A DNA stretch of 64,000 nucleotides, taken from positions 1,178,001 to 1,242,000 of the forward strand of contig NZ_CP047209.1 of NCBI RefSeq assembly GCF_030408755.1. The letters are read 5' to 3'. Origin of the DNA: Corynebacterium felinum (GTDB lineage Bacteria; Actinomycetota; Actinomycetes; Mycobacteriales; Mycobacteriaceae). The translations under genes were made by a program, and so were the position numbers. Every line of letters starts with the position of its first letter. Position 1 is the first letter of the stretch. The notes beneath the pieces are model-generated. The model saw only the letters and a program-made list of their open reading frames with translations, did no database searches and was not told where the DNA came from. Below, piece by piece: positions 41,286-50,349 of the stretch.

Positions 41286-43145
41286 ATGACTGTTGAATTA
41301 GACGAAGTACGTGATTTCCTCGCAGCCGCGGAGCCTTTTTCGCATCTTCCTGAAGATGAGTTGAAGGCTCTGCCGAGCCTCATGGGGATGGAGTATGTCC
41401 GCCGGGGGGAGACGATCATTGGCTTTGGGGAAGCTAATGATAAGTGTTTTGTTATTCGTTCCGGTGCTGTGGATGTTCTGGATGAAGAGGGGACGCTGCT
41501 GGATCGCCGGGAATCGGGGCGTGCGTTCGGCTATTCCACTTTGATGGGGGATAACCAGCTGCGTTATTCCATGGTTGCGGTTGAGGATAGTTTGTTGCTG
41601 ACCCTTCCGCGTGAAGCTTTTTTGGCGGTTGCGAATAAGTATGAGGATTTTGCGCGTTTCTTCTCCTCGCAGTCGAAGCGTATGAATGCTGCCGCGCACA
41701 GTTTGCGCACGGATAGCAGTAATGACATTTTGCGCACCAAGTTGTCGGAGTTCATGATTACTACTCCTGCAACGATTCATCCTGAAGCAAGTATTCAGCA
41801 GGCTGCTGTGGTGATGCAGGAGAAGAATGTGTCGTCGTTGTTGATTACAAGTGATGATGGGCAGTTGGCGGGCATTATTACTGATCGTGATCTGCGGAAG
41901 AAAGTGGTGGCGGTCAATTTGGATGTTTCGCGCCTGGTGTCGGAGATTATGACCTCGAATTTGCGCACGGCAACGAGCGATTCACATGCTTTTGAGGCGA
42001 TGATTGCTATGTCGGAGCTGGGTATTCACCATCTTCCTGTTGTTGATAATGGGAAGTTGGTGGGCATTGTCAGCTCCCCGGATATTATGCGTCTGTTGCG
42101 CAATGATCCGATTTATGTCACCGCGGATTTGTCGCGGAAGTCGACGATTGAGGAATTGGCGGAGGTCTTTTCTTCCGCTGATGATGTGGCTGTGCGCTTT
42201 ATTGAGCGTGGCGCTACCCCGGAAGAGGTGGCGGGTTTGCTTACTGTTGCTGCGGATTCCTTGGCGCGGCGTATTTTGACGTTGGCGGAGGAAAAGTTTG
42301 GGGCTCCGCCTATTCCTTATGCTTTTGTGGTGGTTGGCTCGCAGGGGCGTCGCGGTATGGGTTTGGCGTCTGATCAGGATAATGCACTTGTGCTTGACGA
42401 CGCCTACGACGAGGCCGTACACGGTGACTATTTCCGGCAACTGGGTGAGTATGTGTGTACTTCCCTTGATGCTGCTGGTCAGGTGCTGTGTCCGGGCGAC
42501 ATGATGGCATCGAATCCTGAGTGGCGTAAAACTGAGTCGCAGTGGATTGAGACGTTCCGTGGCTGGATTTCCGCACCGGAACCTGATGCGTTGCTGCATG
42601 CCCAAACCTTCTTTGATTTCCGCGCGATTTATGGCGATGAGGCGCTTGCTGAGCGGGTTCACTTGGCGGCTTGTGAGATGGCGCAGCATGCTGGTCGTAT
42701 GCATGCGCATTTGGCCACTTTGGCGGCGCGCCGGGAACCGCCGTTGGGTTTCTTCCGTGGTTTTGTTGTGGATCGTGGTGGTGAGTATGCCAATACGTTG
42801 GATGTGAAGAAGGGGGGTACTGCTGCGATTGTGCAGATGGCGCGGTTGTTTGCTTTGTCGTCGGGGGTGACGGCGGTGTCGACGCGTGAGCGTTTGGTGC
42901 AGGCTGGCGGTAAGGGTGCTGTGAGTGTGAAGGGTGCCCAGGATTTGATTGATGCTTTTGATTTTTTGAATGTGATTGCGTTGCAGCAGCAGGCGGAGCA
43001 GGTGCGTCGGGGTGAGGCGCCTACGTATCATATTGATCCGAATGTGTTGAGCAAGATGGATCGGGAGCATTTGCGGGATGCTTTCCAGATTATTAAGAAT
43101 ATGCAGACTGCGTTGGCGACGAAGTATCCGGTGCGTAGCATTTAG
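41286..43145 (+). CDS. cNMP-binding, CBS-pair and DUF294 nucleotidyltransferase signalling protein
   Basis: A 619-residue cytoplasmic protein. Residues ~10-130 form a cyclic-nucleotide-binding-like domain (GETIIGFGEANDKCFVIRSGAVDV). Residues ~150-270 carry two CBS motifs (AGIITDRDLRKKVV and LVGIVSSPDIMRLL). Then follows the DUF294 nucleotidyltransferase-like domain with VVGSQGRRGMGLASDQDNALV, and a helical C-terminal DUF294_C domain. Such proteins sense adenine nucleotides, though the target is unknown. The orthologue precedes the dnaQ-like gene in C. glutamicum as here. Coding strand strongly G/T-biased. Confidence 0.87.
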   Translation: MTVELDEVRDFLAAAEPFSHLPEDELKALPSLMGMEYVRRGETIIGFGEANDKCFVIRSGAVDVLDEEGTLLDRRESGRAFGYSTLMGDNQLRYSMVAVEDSLLLTLPREAFLAVANKYEDFARFFSSQSKRMNAAAHSLRTDSSNDILRTKLSEFMITTPATIHPEASIQQAAVVMQEKNVSSLLITSDDGQLAGIITDRDLRKKVVAVNLDVSRLVSEIMTSNLRTATSDSHAFEAMIAMSELGIHHLPVVDNGKLVGIVSSPDIMRLLRNDPIYVTADLSRKSTIEELAEVFSSADDVAVRFIERGATPEEVAGLLTVAADSLARRILTLAEEKFGAPPIPYAFVVVGSQGRRGMGLASDQDNALVLDDAYDEAVHGDYFRQLGEYVCTSLDAAGQVLCPGDMMASNPEWRKTESQWIETFRGWISAPEPDALLHAQTFFDFRAIYGDEALAERVHLAACEMAQHAGRMHAHLATLAARREPPLGFFRGFVVDRGGEYANTLDVKKGGTAAIVQMARLFALSSGVTAVSTRERLVQAGGKGAVSVKGAQDLIDAFDFLNVIALQQQAEQVRRGEAPTYHIDPNVLSKMDREHLRDAFQIIKNMQTALATKYPVRSI

Positions 43146-43169
43146 TGGCTTGTGGGAGGGTTGTTTCAG

Positions 43170-43811
43170 GTGTTTAATTTTCGTCGGCGACCGCGGGCTA
43201 AGGGTAAGCTTGCGGAGTTTTATGATAGCCAGGTGCCGAAGCCGAGTGCTGGTTTGAGTGATTTGCCGTTGTTGGCGGTGGATATGGAGACCACGGGTTT
43301 GGATGCGCAGCAGCATCGGATTTTGTCGATTGGTTGGGTTCCGATTAATGGTCGTGAGATTGATTTGTCGGGCGCTGGTTATGTGTTGGTCAAAGGTGCT
43401 GCGGTGGGGGAGTCGGCGACGATTCATCATTTGACTGACGATATGGTTGCTTCGGGGGTAGATGAGGCTGAGGCGGTTGGGCAATTGCTTGATGCGCTTC
43501 AGGGGCGGGTGATGTTGAATCACTTTTCACGGCTTGAGGTCACATTTTTAGATTCAGCATGTCGACGTCACTTCGATGGCCCCTTCGAATCCACGGTGGT
43601 TGACACGTTCGCAATTGAGCGGCGTCATATGGAGCGCATGGGCACGTATCCGCGTGGTGAGGATTTGCGTTTAGCACGTGTGCGTAATCGCTATCACCTG
43701 CCGAATTATCGGAATCATAATGCGTTAACGGATGCTTTAGCTTGTGCGGAGTTGTATCTTGCTCAGGTGTCCCAAACGAAGGCTTTAACCGTAAAATCCC
43801 TGCAATATTAA
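43170..43811 (+). CDS. DEDDh 3'-5' exonuclease (DnaQ-like)
   Basis: A 213-residue protein from GTG 43170 (GGGAGGG nine bases upstream; GTG 43152 is an alternative that would put this site inside the gene). Exo I motif LLAVDMETTGLDAQQHRILSIG supplies the D and E residues, Exo II is in LNHFSRLEVTFLD, and Exo III is HNALTDALACAELYL with the H and D of the DEDDh subclass. It probably trims single-stranded DNA or RNA. It is separated from the CBS gene by 24 bp and likely cotranscribed. Confidence 0.85.
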   Translation: MFNFRRRPRAKGKLAEFYDSQVPKPSAGLSDLPLLAVDMETTGLDAQQHRILSIGWVPINGREIDLSGAGYVLVKGAAVGESATIHHLTDDMVASGVDEAEAVGQLLDALQGRVMLNHFSRLEVTFLDSACRRHFDGPFESTVVDTFAIERRHMERMGTYPRGEDLRLARVRNRYHLPNYRNHNALTDALACAELYLAQVSQTKALTVKSLQY

Positions 43812-43900
43812 GACGGGGGTAGGAAAAACTTAAGAAAATCCTTATGTGTTAGCGTGAGTGTGTCCCGTTTTGCACACACATATTTTGAAAGGCTCTTGTT

Positions 43901-44437
43901 ATGAAGAATCTTCGTTTGAGCGCTATCGCATTGACCACTGCAGCTGCTGTTGCTTTCGCACCTTTGGCTGTCGCTGAAGAGGCTGCGCCTGAAACCACCG
44001 CCACCCCTACCGCTACCGCCCCCGCCAAGGAAGGCGCCGAAGCTGGTTCTGAGAATCAGGAGCCTTCCGAGGCTGATAATCAGGATGCTGACAATGGTCA
44101 GGGTGCTGACAACGGTCAGGATGGTGACAAGGGTCAGGATGCTGACAAGAAGGGCTCTTCCGATAAGAAGGAAGATGTCAAGAAGCCTGCTTCTTCTTCC
44201 GAAAAGAAGGACGCCGAAAAGACTGGCGCAGATCAGACCCAAGATGAGGCTGCAAAGGCTACCTCTTCTGAGAAGCACGCTGAGCGCGCCAAGACTGTCG
44301 TCGACGCACTGCACAAGCCAGGCGTATTCGCTGCAATCGTTGCAGTTGCAATCGGCGGCCTGCTGCTGAGCCTGGGCAACCTGCGCGGCATCTTCGACCA
44401 GGTTGTCAACTTCTTCAACGCAACCTTCCGCCGCTAA
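43901..44437 (+). CDS. Secreted or membrane-anchored low-complexity protein
   Basis: A 178-residue protein with a Sec signal peptide (MKNLRLSAIALTTAAAVAFA, probable cut at AVA). Residues ~27-135 are low complexity: threonine/proline-rich, then repeats of NGQGADNGQDGDKGQDADKK, then lysine/glutamate-rich. A C-terminal hydrophobic helix (FAAIVAVAIGGLLLSLGNL) and an amphipathic end (VVNFFNATFRR) would anchor it. No domain recognised. The repeats suggest a wall- or surface-exposed stalk. It is monocistronic, with a hairpin terminator after it. Confidence 0.75.
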   Translation: MKNLRLSAIALTTAAAVAFAPLAVAEEAAPETTATPTATAPAKEGAEAGSENQEPSEADNQDADNGQGADNGQDGDKGQDADKKGSSDKKEDVKKPASSSEKKDAEKTGADQTQDEAAKATSSEKHAERAKTVVDALHKPGVFAAIVAVAIGGLLLSLGNLRGIFDQVVNFFNATFRR

Positions 44438-44458
44438 TCACACAAATAGCGTCACAAA

Positions 44459-44500
44459 CCCCCGCGCACAGGCCTCAGCTGCCAAAGCGCGGGGGTATTC
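44459..44500 (+). terminator. Terminator hairpin after the low-complexity protein gene
   Basis: CCCCCGCG (44459-44466) and CGCGGGGG (about 44489-44496) form an 8-bp GC stem followed by TATTCCCTTATTTTT. Confidence 0.6.
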
Positions 44501-44535
44501 CCTTATTTTTCATAGGAACAATTTAGTCAATGCGG

Positions 44536-44541
44536 TACTAT
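44536..44541 (+). promoter_or_regulatory. -10 hexamer of a likely leaderless promoter (FAH gene)
   Basis: TACTAT is 8 nt before ATG 44550, so the transcript should start at the start codon. Confidence 0.55.
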
Positions 44542-44549
44542 TCGACACT

Positions 44550-45347
44550 ATGCGCTTTGGACGAATTGCTACACCCGACGGAATGTTCTTCTGCACCGTA
44601 GAAGGTGCCGAAGGCGAAGAACAATGCAAAGTGATTGAAGGAACCCCATTCACTGACCCGAAATACACCGGAAAAGAATACGCCATGAAGGACGTGCGCC
44701 TTCTCGCCCCGATGCTACCCAGCAAAATCATCGCCATCGGACGCAACTACGCCGACCACGTAGCAGAAGTATTCAAAAAATCCGCAGAACACCTGCCACC
44801 CACACTCTTCCTCAAACCACCCACAGCAGTCGTAGGCCCTGGGGCAGCAATCAAAATCCCAGAATTCGCCACCAACGTAGAGTTCGAAGGCGAACTCGCA
44901 CTCGTGATCGGCAAACCCTGCAAAAACGTGAAAGCTGAAGACTGGAAGTCAGTAGTCCGCGGCTTCACCGTCATCAATGACGTATCATCACGTGACCTCC
45001 AGTTCGCCGACGGCCAATGGTCACGCGCAAAAGGCATCGACACTTTCGCCCCACTCGGACCCTGGATCGAAACCAACCTCGACGCCATCGACACCGACAA
45101 CCTGCCCATCAAAGCACACCTGACACGCGGCGATGTGACGGAAACGAAACAAGACTCCAACTCCAACCAAATGATCATGAACATCGGTCAGATCGTGGAG
45201 TTCATCACCGCCTCCATGACCCTGCTGCCCGGTGACATCATCTCCACCGGCTCCCCAGCAGGCACCGCACCCATGGAACCAGGCGACTTCATCGAAATCG
45301 AAATCCCTGGCATCGGCAAGCTCGGAAACCCCGTCGAACGAGCATAA
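44550..45347 (+). CDS. odx: FAH-family oxaloacetate decarboxylase (Cg1458-like)
   Basis: From ATG 44550 the protein has 265 residues; the open frame extends upstream to 44403 over the preceding gene but without similarity. It contains IIAIGRNYADHVAEV and TLFLKPPTAVVGPGAAIKIPEFATNVEFEGELALVIGK, with the E-x-E...D metal ligands of the fumarylacetoacetase C-terminal fold, INDVSSRDLQFADGQWSRAKGIDTFAPLGPW and GDIISTGSPAGTAPMEPGDFIEIE. In C. glutamicum the orthologue at the same position, Cg1458, was shown to be a metal-dependent oxaloacetate decarboxylase. Activity here is inferred from similarity and synteny. Confidence 0.87.
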   Translation: MRFGRIATPDGMFFCTVEGAEGEEQCKVIEGTPFTDPKYTGKEYAMKDVRLLAPMLPSKIIAIGRNYADHVAEVFKKSAEHLPPTLFLKPPTAVVGPGAAIKIPEFATNVEFEGELALVIGKPCKNVKAEDWKSVVRGFTVINDVSSRDLQFADGQWSRAKGIDTFAPLGPWIETNLDAIDTDNLPIKAHLTRGDVTETKQDSNSNQMIMNIGQIVEFITASMTLLPGDIISTGSPAGTAPMEPGDFIEIEIPGIGKLGNPVERA

Positions 45348-45415
45348 AAGCAACAATTCCCCCCGATCACCTATGCGCTTACTGGCACTGGTGAACGAGG
45401 GGAATATTTTTATCT

Positions 45416-46195
45416 TTACTGCCACCCCAAAGGCGCATCCTGGGCGTTGGCATTGGCCTCAATAATCGATTGAAGCCACTGTGCAAGCCCAACTGCCCGC
45501 GAATCATAGTGGGATTGAATACGCGGATCAGCGGTATAAGACTGGGCAATGATGCGGTGCTTGCTTAAAGTCATGGGGAAAAACGCACTCATCACCGCCC
45601 TGTGCTTTTCCGCCAACGCATTCGCCTGCGCCGAACCTGGTTGAATACCACGAGCAAACGCTTCAGCTAACTCCTGCTCCACAGCCTCGGTGCGCTCGCG
45701 TAACTGAGCCCAATCATCACGGCTCATAGAGTGCTTAGTGCGCTGGCTGATGCGCCACTCCTCGGTATGACCCCACTGCTGTTGCGCTTCAGCCTCATCC
45801 TCAGCACGGTAGTAAGGGCCCATGATTGCGCTGATGTCTTCAGTAGACACAGGAAACTCCTTTTCCAATAACTCATCAATGGCGCACAACATACCGTCGA
45901 TCTGACTTTTCTTTTCCTCTAACAACGCCTTGTGCGCGCGCAAGTAAGCACGCACATCAACGCTGCTGTCGGCGTCGACAAGCTCAGCAATGCGCCTCAA
46001 TGGCATCCCAATAGCCCGAAAAATCACAATCGACCGCAACCTAGCAACATCATCGGCAGTATAAAGACGATGATCCTGCCAGCTACGAAAACTCGGACTC
46101 AGCAAACCAATCTCATCCCAATAGTGCAGCGTACGCACAGTTAAGCCGAACTCGGCGGCAACTTCACCCACAGTTTTGTCGTGCATACCCACCAT
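45416..46195 (-). CDS. MerR/TipA-type transcriptional regulator
   Basis: From ATG 46195 the protein has 259 residues. The N-terminal helix-turn-helix KTVGEVAAEFGLTVRTLHYWDEIGLLSPS and DDVARLRSIVIFRAIGMPLRRIAELVD is MerR-like, followed by the dimerisation coiled coil. The second half (EEWRISQRTKHSMSRDDWAQL...FFPMTLSKHRIIAQSYTADPRIQSHYD) matches the TipAS antibiotic-binding domain. TipA-type proteins bind thiopeptides or other drugs and activate transcription. Longer frames upstream overlap the divergent methyltransferase and are not supported. GTGAGG gives the ribosome-binding site. Confidence 0.85.
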   Translation of the reverse strand: MVGMHDKTVGEVAAEFGLTVRTLHYWDEIGLLSPSFRSWQDHRLYTADDVARLRSIVIFRAIGMPLRRIAELVDADSSVDVRAYLRAHKALLEEKKSQIDGMLCAIDELLEKEFPVSTEDISAIMGPYYRAEDEAEAQQQWGHTEEWRISQRTKHSMSRDDWAQLRERTEAVEQELAEAFARGIQPGSAQANALAEKHRAVMSAFFPMTLSKHRIIAQSYTADPRIQSHYDSRAVGLAQWLQSIIEANANAQDAPLGWQ

Positions 46196-46245
46196 TCCAC
46201 CATCCTCACCCCACGTGAGGGCACAAACGAACACACACGTCCCAC

Positions 46246-46251
46246 TACAAT
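46246..46251 (+). promoter_or_regulatory. -10 hexamer of a likely leaderless methyltransferase promoter
   Basis: TACAAT lies 8 nt before ATG 46260 in the 64-bp gap divergent to the TipA-like regulator, a natural target region for MerR-type control. Confidence 0.5.
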
Positions 46252-46259
46252 AACCAGCT

Positions 46260-46820
46260 ATGCACGACATGTACGAACACAGCACCGAAAACATCTGGAG
46301 CGGCGAACCCAACCACGCGCTGACCATTCACGCCGAACACGTCACAGCCCGCACCGCACTCGACATCGGCGCCGGCGAAGGCGCAGACGCCGACTGGCTC
46401 CATACACGCGGCATCACCGTCACCGCCGTTGAACCCTCCCCAACAGCCGCACAACGCATCCGCGAGCTAAACCCTGACATCAACGTCATCGAAGCAACCT
46501 TCGATAAAGCACCACTAACCAGCTACGATCTCGTTATCGCCTTCTACACCCCCTTGCTTGCCGACGCCGCCACCCTCACCGCACTCATCAACACTGTTAA
46601 TCCCGGCGGGACGCTGCTGGTCGTACACCACACAGACATCAGCCGCATGGCCGAGCACCATCAACGCCCCATAGGTGACTTCCTCACCCCAGATAAACTT
46701 AAAAACCTGCTACCCGACGACTTCCACATCGACTACTTCGGGGAAGCGAAGCGCACAATCAATGGGGGACAGGGCGCAGCACACACCCACGATCTAGTGA
46801 TCAAGGCCCAACGCACGTAA
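46260..46820 (+). CDS. Class I SAM-dependent methyltransferase
   Basis: A 186-residue protein with Rossmann motif I ALDIGAGEGADADWLHTRG, an acidic motif II VEPSPTAAQRIRE, and YDLVIAFYTPLLAD at motif IV. The N-terminal YEHSTENIWSGEPN is typical of small-molecule methyltransferases of the tellurite-resistance TehB/UbiE-like type. The substrate is unknown. The start at 46260 is leaderless by promoter position. It lies divergent from the TipA-type regulator and may be its target. The 3' end overlaps the convergent isochorismate synthase gene by 27 bp. Confidence 0.8.
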   Translation: MHDMYEHSTENIWSGEPNHALTIHAEHVTARTALDIGAGEGADADWLHTRGITVTAVEPSPTAAQRIRELNPDINVIEATFDKAPLTSYDLVIAFYTPLLADAATLTALINTVNPGGTLLVVHHTDISRMAEHHQRPIGDFLTPDKLKNLLPDDFHIDYFGEAKRTINGGQGAAHTHDLVIKAQRT

Positions 46821-47900
46821 AATCGTGCGCAACTTCGCAGTAGTCTCCTGAACCTCCTCAGCGGGATCGGAGCTGCCCACCAGCCCACCGCCCGCCCACG
46901 TGCGCACAGTCTTACCATCAGTTTCAGCACAGCGGATCGCCACCATATACTCCCCATCGCCGAAATCATCACACCAGCCCACCGCGCCAGCATAAAAACC
47001 ACGATCGACCGGCTCCGCCTCCAAAATCACCGTCTCAGCCAAGTGCCGCGGCGTGCCACAAATCGCGGGGGTAGGGTGCAAAAGCAACGCCAAATCCAGC
47101 GCATTCGTCTTTTTCGGGTCCTTCAACGTGCCACTAATCGGGGTGGCTAAATGCCACATTTCAGCAGTCGAAGTCAGCTCCGGGAAGTCGGGAACAGTCA
47201 ACGTCGAACACAACGGTGCCAGCACCGCGCGAATATGCTCCACCACATAACGGTGCTCATCCAAATCCTTCATGCTCGAAAGCAGATCGCGGGAAATGAT
47301 CCGATCCCGAATCTTGTTCGGATTCCTCGGCGCAGACCCCGCAAGGGGGTAGCAGGTGACCGTGGAACCTTGGCGACGCACCAACACTTCCGGGGAAGAA
47401 CCCACCAACCACTTCGGGTTAGCATCAGTGGAAATGTCTGCCAAAAACCCATTGTAATCAGGCGAAAGCATAATCAATTTCGCAGCAATCAGGCGCGGAT
47501 CAACAGGCTCGGAAAACTCCACATCTAAACTACGCGCCAACACAATCTTTAACGCCTGAGTGTTTCTAATCGTGCCAATCGCCGCATCAACATTCGCAAA
47601 ATGCCCCAGCTCAGAGGGGTGCTCAGCCACAATTTTCGCCTCGGGCAAGTGCATGAGCCGATAATGCGCAGGCGGCTCAAGCGGGCCGTCGGTGCGCACA
47701 ATAGACTCCGGAACTTTAAGCGCGCAGTCTGATCCCGTGCAAAAAGGCAGCGCCCCGACAACCATCGGCACCTTGCGTGCTTTGAGTGCCGCGGAGGCTT
47801 GAAAAGGATCAGTGAATGTGTGGCTCGCACCCTGGGTACGCACCGATCCATGTGCTCGAGAAAGCAAGAAGTCGGGGGCGGTGCTGGGGCGAGAAGTCAT
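46794..47900 (-). CDS. Isochorismate synthase
   Basis: A 368-residue chorismate-utilising enzyme from ATG 47900 (TTG 47909 is possible). It has WLVGSSPEVLVRRQGSTVTCYPLAGSAPRN, HLATPISGTLKD, LHPTPAICGTPRHLAETVI and RGFYAGAVGWCDDFGDGEYMVAIRCAE, the usual order of the DhbC/EntC/MenF isochorismate synthases, including the HPTPAxCGxP motif. It converts chorismate to isochorismate, for menaquinone or aryl-siderophore synthesis. In C. glutamicum a similar gene lies next to gltX, arguing for a housekeeping role, but the aryl-AMP ligase 10 kb away could use its product. It lacks a lyase partner in the window. Confidence 0.85.
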   Translation of the reverse strand: MTSRPSTAPDFLLSRAHGSVRTQGASHTFTDPFQASAALKARKVPMVVGALPFCTGSDCALKVPESIVRTDGPLEPPAHYRLMHLPEAKIVAEHPSELGHFANVDAAIGTIRNTQALKIVLARSLDVEFSEPVDPRLIAAKLIMLSPDYNGFLADISTDANPKWLVGSSPEVLVRRQGSTVTCYPLAGSAPRNPNKIRDRIISRDLLSSMKDLDEHRYVVEHIRAVLAPLCSTLTVPDFPELTSTAEMWHLATPISGTLKDPKKTNALDLALLLHPTPAICGTPRHLAETVILEAEPVDRGFYAGAVGWCDDFGDGEYMVAIRCAETDGKTVRTWAGGGLVGSSDPAEEVQETTAKLRTILRALGLDH

Positions 47901-47942
47901 AAGAATCAACTCTAGTTCAGGTGTGTATTAAGATGTGAAACC

Positions 47943-49418
47943 ATGTCTGAAGTTCGCGTACGTTTCTGCCCGTCACCCACCGGAACCCCCCATGTTGGTA
48001 TGGTTCGCACCGCCCTGTTCAACTGGGCGTATGCCCGCCACATGGGTGGGAAGTTGATTTTCCGCATCGAAGACACCGATGCCGCCCGCGATTCCGAGGA
48101 ATCCTACCAGGCCATCATCGACTCCCTGACCTGGCTGGGCATGGATTGGGACGAAGGCGTGGTCACAGGTGGCCCACACGAGCCGTACCGCCAGTCCCAG
48201 CGCATGGACATCTACGCTGACGTGCTGCAGAAGCTTATCGACGCCGGATTCGTCTACCCCGCATACTCCACCGCGGAAGAAGTTGAGGCCCGCCACAAGG
48301 CCGCAGGTCGCGACCCGAAGCTGGGCTACGACAACTACGACCGCACCCTCACCGAGGAAGAAATCGCAGCATTCAAAGCAGAAGGCCGCCAGCCAGTGTG
48401 GCGTTTGCGTATGCCTGAGCAGGACTGGAAGTGGAACGATCTTGTGCGTGGCGAGATCGAATTCAAAGCGTCCACCCAGCCCGACTATGTGGTGGCCCGC
48501 TCCAACGGCGCACCCCTGTACACCCTTGTCAACCCCGTTGACGACGCACTGATGGGCATTACCCACGTATTGCGCGGCGAAGACTTGCTCCCATCCACCC
48601 CACGCCAGCTGGCACTCTACGAGGCGCTGAAGGCAATCGGTGTGGCGAAGCAAACCCCAACTTTCGGCCACCTGCCCTTCGTGATGGGCGAGGGCAACAA
48701 GAAGCTCTCCAAGCGTGACCCACAGTCGAACCTGTTCAACCACCGCGACAACGGCATCATCCCTGAGGGCATACTGAACTACCTGGCACTGCTGGGTTGG
48801 TCACTGTCGAGTGACAAGGATATTTTCTCCGTTGATGAACTGGTGAAGAACTTCGACATCGCTGACGTGTTGGGCAACCCTGCACGCTTTGACCAGAAGA
48901 AGCTGGAAGCGATCAACGCTGACCACATTCGTCTGCTTGATCTGGAAGACTTCACCCAGCGTCTGCGCTCGTATTTGACTGAGTACTTCGACTTCCCAGC
49001 GGATTACCCAGCCGATAAGTTCGCTTTCGCTGCGGAATTGGTGCAGACCCGCATCAAGACACTGTCGGAGGCCTGGGGACTGATGAGCTTCCTTGTGACC
49101 AAGGATGAGGATCTGGTTCTGGACGAGAAGTCTGCAAAGAAGAACCTGAAGGAATCCGCAATCGAGCCACTGGACGCTGGCATTGCAGCACTCGAGGCAG
49201 TCCAGGAGTGGACTACCGCTGAGATTGAGGCCGCATTGTCTGCTGCTCTGATTGAGAAGCTGCAGCTGAAGCCTCGCGTGGCTTTTGGTGCTTTGCGCGT
49301 GGGTATTTCCGGTCAGGCTGTATCCCCACCATTGTTTGAGTCGATGGAACTGTTGGGTAAAGAGTCCACCTTGGCTCGTTTGCGTGCAGCGCGCGCAGCC
49401 ACCCCGTTTACCGCTTAA
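47943..49418 (+). CDS. gltX: Glutamyl-tRNA synthetase
   Basis: GltX (491 residues) is a class I aminoacyl-tRNA synthetase charging tRNA-Glu and, given GatB, probably also tRNA-Gln non-discriminatingly. The HIGH-like motif is [19 protein letters not shown] and the KMSKS-like motif [10 protein letters not shown]; the tRNA-binding C-terminus is normal in length. ATG 47943 follows a 42-bp gap from the divergent isochorismate synthase. tRNA-Gln and tRNA-Glu genes lie 2.3 kb downstream. Confidence 0.96.
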   Translation: MSEVRVRFCPSPTGTPHVGMVRTALFNWAYARHMGGKLIFRIEDTDAARDSEESYQAIIDSLTWLGMDWDEGVVTGGPHEPYRQSQRMDIYADVLQKLIDAGFVYPAYSTAEEVEARHKAAGRDPKLGYDNYDRTLTEEEIAAFKAEGRQPVWRLRMPEQDWKWNDLVRGEIEFKASTQPDYVVARSNGAPLYTLVNPVDDALMGITHVLRGEDLLPSTPRQLALYEALKAIGVAKQTPTFGHLPFVMGEGNKKLSKRDPQSNLFNHRDNGIIPEGILNYLALLGWSLSSDKDIFSVDELVKNFDIADVLGNPARFDQKKLEAINADHIRLLDLEDFTQRLRSYLTEYFDFPADYPADKFAFAAELVQTRIKTLSEAWGLMSFLVTKDEDLVLDEKSAKKNLKESAIEPLDAGIAALEAVQEWTTAEIEAALSAALIEKLQLKPRVAFGALRVGISGQAVSPPLFESMELLGKESTLARLRAARAATPFTA

Positions 49419-49429
49419 ATTAAAAAATT

Positions 49430-49460
49430 GTGGGGCGCGATCATCGCGCCCCACATTTTT
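49430..49460 (+). terminator. Terminator of gltX
   Basis: GTGGGGCGCGA (49430-49440) pairs with TCGCGCCCCAC (49444-49454), followed by ATTTTTT. An A-run before the stem would let it also act for pnuX on the minus strand. Confidence 0.85.
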
Positions 49461-49473
49461 TATTACTTAGGCT

Positions 49474-50217
49474 TTATACTTTCTGCGTTTGAGATTCTAA
49501 AAGATCAGCCCATTTTTTCTTCTCATCGCGCTGGATTTTCACCCAGACGCCGAAGCCCCACGAGACGAAGAATCCGTAGACGATGTAGAGAACAGCCGAT
49601 GGGTAGTAGCCTGCAGAAAGCAGCAGTGGGACACCCACGATATCGACTGCGATCCAGATGAGCCAGAATTCAGTCCAGCCACGTGCCATGCCGTAGGTGG
49701 CAAGGATGGAGCCGGTGAAGATCCAAGCATCGGCCAGCGGGCCCCAGGAGCCGAGGGATTGGAAGATCCATGCAAAGACGATGGTGGCGATGATGGCGAA
49801 CAGCACCATGCCGATGCGCTCTTTATGTGTTGCCCAGCGTGGTTGCACCGCTGCGATATCTTCGTGTGGTTCAGTGACGATCGAGCGGGAGGGGTCGGTT
49901 TGTTGTGGTTCTTTCACACCAGCGGACTTTGCCCGCGACCACGACCACCAGCCATAAAGGCTGACGATGAGGAACATGACTTGGCGGCCTGCCTGGCCGT
50001 AGAGGTCAAGGTTTTGTGGGGTGTTGAATACACCGCCGAGGAACACTGTGAACAGGAGGAGGTTGCCTGCGATACCGACGGGCCATGCCCATACGACGCG
50101 TTTCATTCCACCGATGGCGGATGCGAGGCCGAATGCGTTGCCGATGATTTCGCGCCAAAGAATGGGGACGCCGCCAATGACGAGTGTGGCGTCGAGGAAT
50201 GAGTTGAGAAGATTCAC
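49474..50217 (-). CDS. pnuX: PnuC-family riboflavin transporter (PnuX/RibM-like)
   Basis: The 247-residue product from GTG 50217 (MNLLNSFLDATLVIGG) has about seven helices and PnuC-family motifs (LREIIGNAFGLASAIGGMKR-like N-terminus, WPVGIAGNLLLFTVFL, LYGWWSWSR, WIAVDIVGVPLLLSAGYYPSAVLYIVYGFF). PnuC proteins transport nicotinamide riboside, but the FMN riboswitch directly upstream identifies this member as the riboflavin-importing PnuX/RibM subgroup known from C. glutamicum. A charged loop around residue 110 (KEPQQTDPSRS) is in the usual place. Longer starts run into the riboswitch terminator. Confidence 0.87.
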   Translation of the reverse strand: MNLLNSFLDATLVIGGVPILWREIIGNAFGLASAIGGMKRVVWAWPVGIAGNLLLFTVFLGGVFNTPQNLDLYGQAGRQVMFLIVSLYGWWSWSRAKSAGVKEPQQTDPSRSIVTEPHEDIAAVQPRWATHKERIGMVLFAIIATIVFAWIFQSLGSWGPLADAWIFTGSILATYGMARGWTEFWLIWIAVDIVGVPLLLSAGYYPSAVLYIVYGFFVSWGFGVWVKIQRDEKKKWADLLESQTQKV

Positions 50218-50288
50218 TGTGAAAACTCTTTTCCAAAGTTGTAGGTACACGTAAATCCTCAAGGTGTACAAAAAGTACGATGCACACA

Positions 50289-50332
50289 TAAAAAATGAGG
50301 AAAATGGAGCAACGGTGCTCGATTTTCCTCAA
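50289..50332 (-). terminator. Riboswitch expression-platform terminator before pnuX
   Basis: On the minus strand GAGGAAAAT (50330-50322) and GAGCA pair with TGCTC and ATTTTCCTC (50305-50297), followed by ATTTTTT. It sits between the FMN aptamer and the pnuX start, as expected for FMN-induced termination. Confidence 0.8.
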
Positions 50333-50349
50333 GGCATGGGTGTATCGAC

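Noticed and set aside
41982..43523. Long minus-strand reading frame (513 codons) opposite the CBS/cNMP gene
   Set aside because: It is rich in Arg, His and Asn with no domain pattern, and follows from the strong G/T codon bias of the real plus-strand gene.
44403..44549. Upstream in-frame extension of the FAH-family gene
   Set aside because: It would overlap the preceding gene and its terminator and has no similarity to the family; the leaderless ATG at 44550 fits better.
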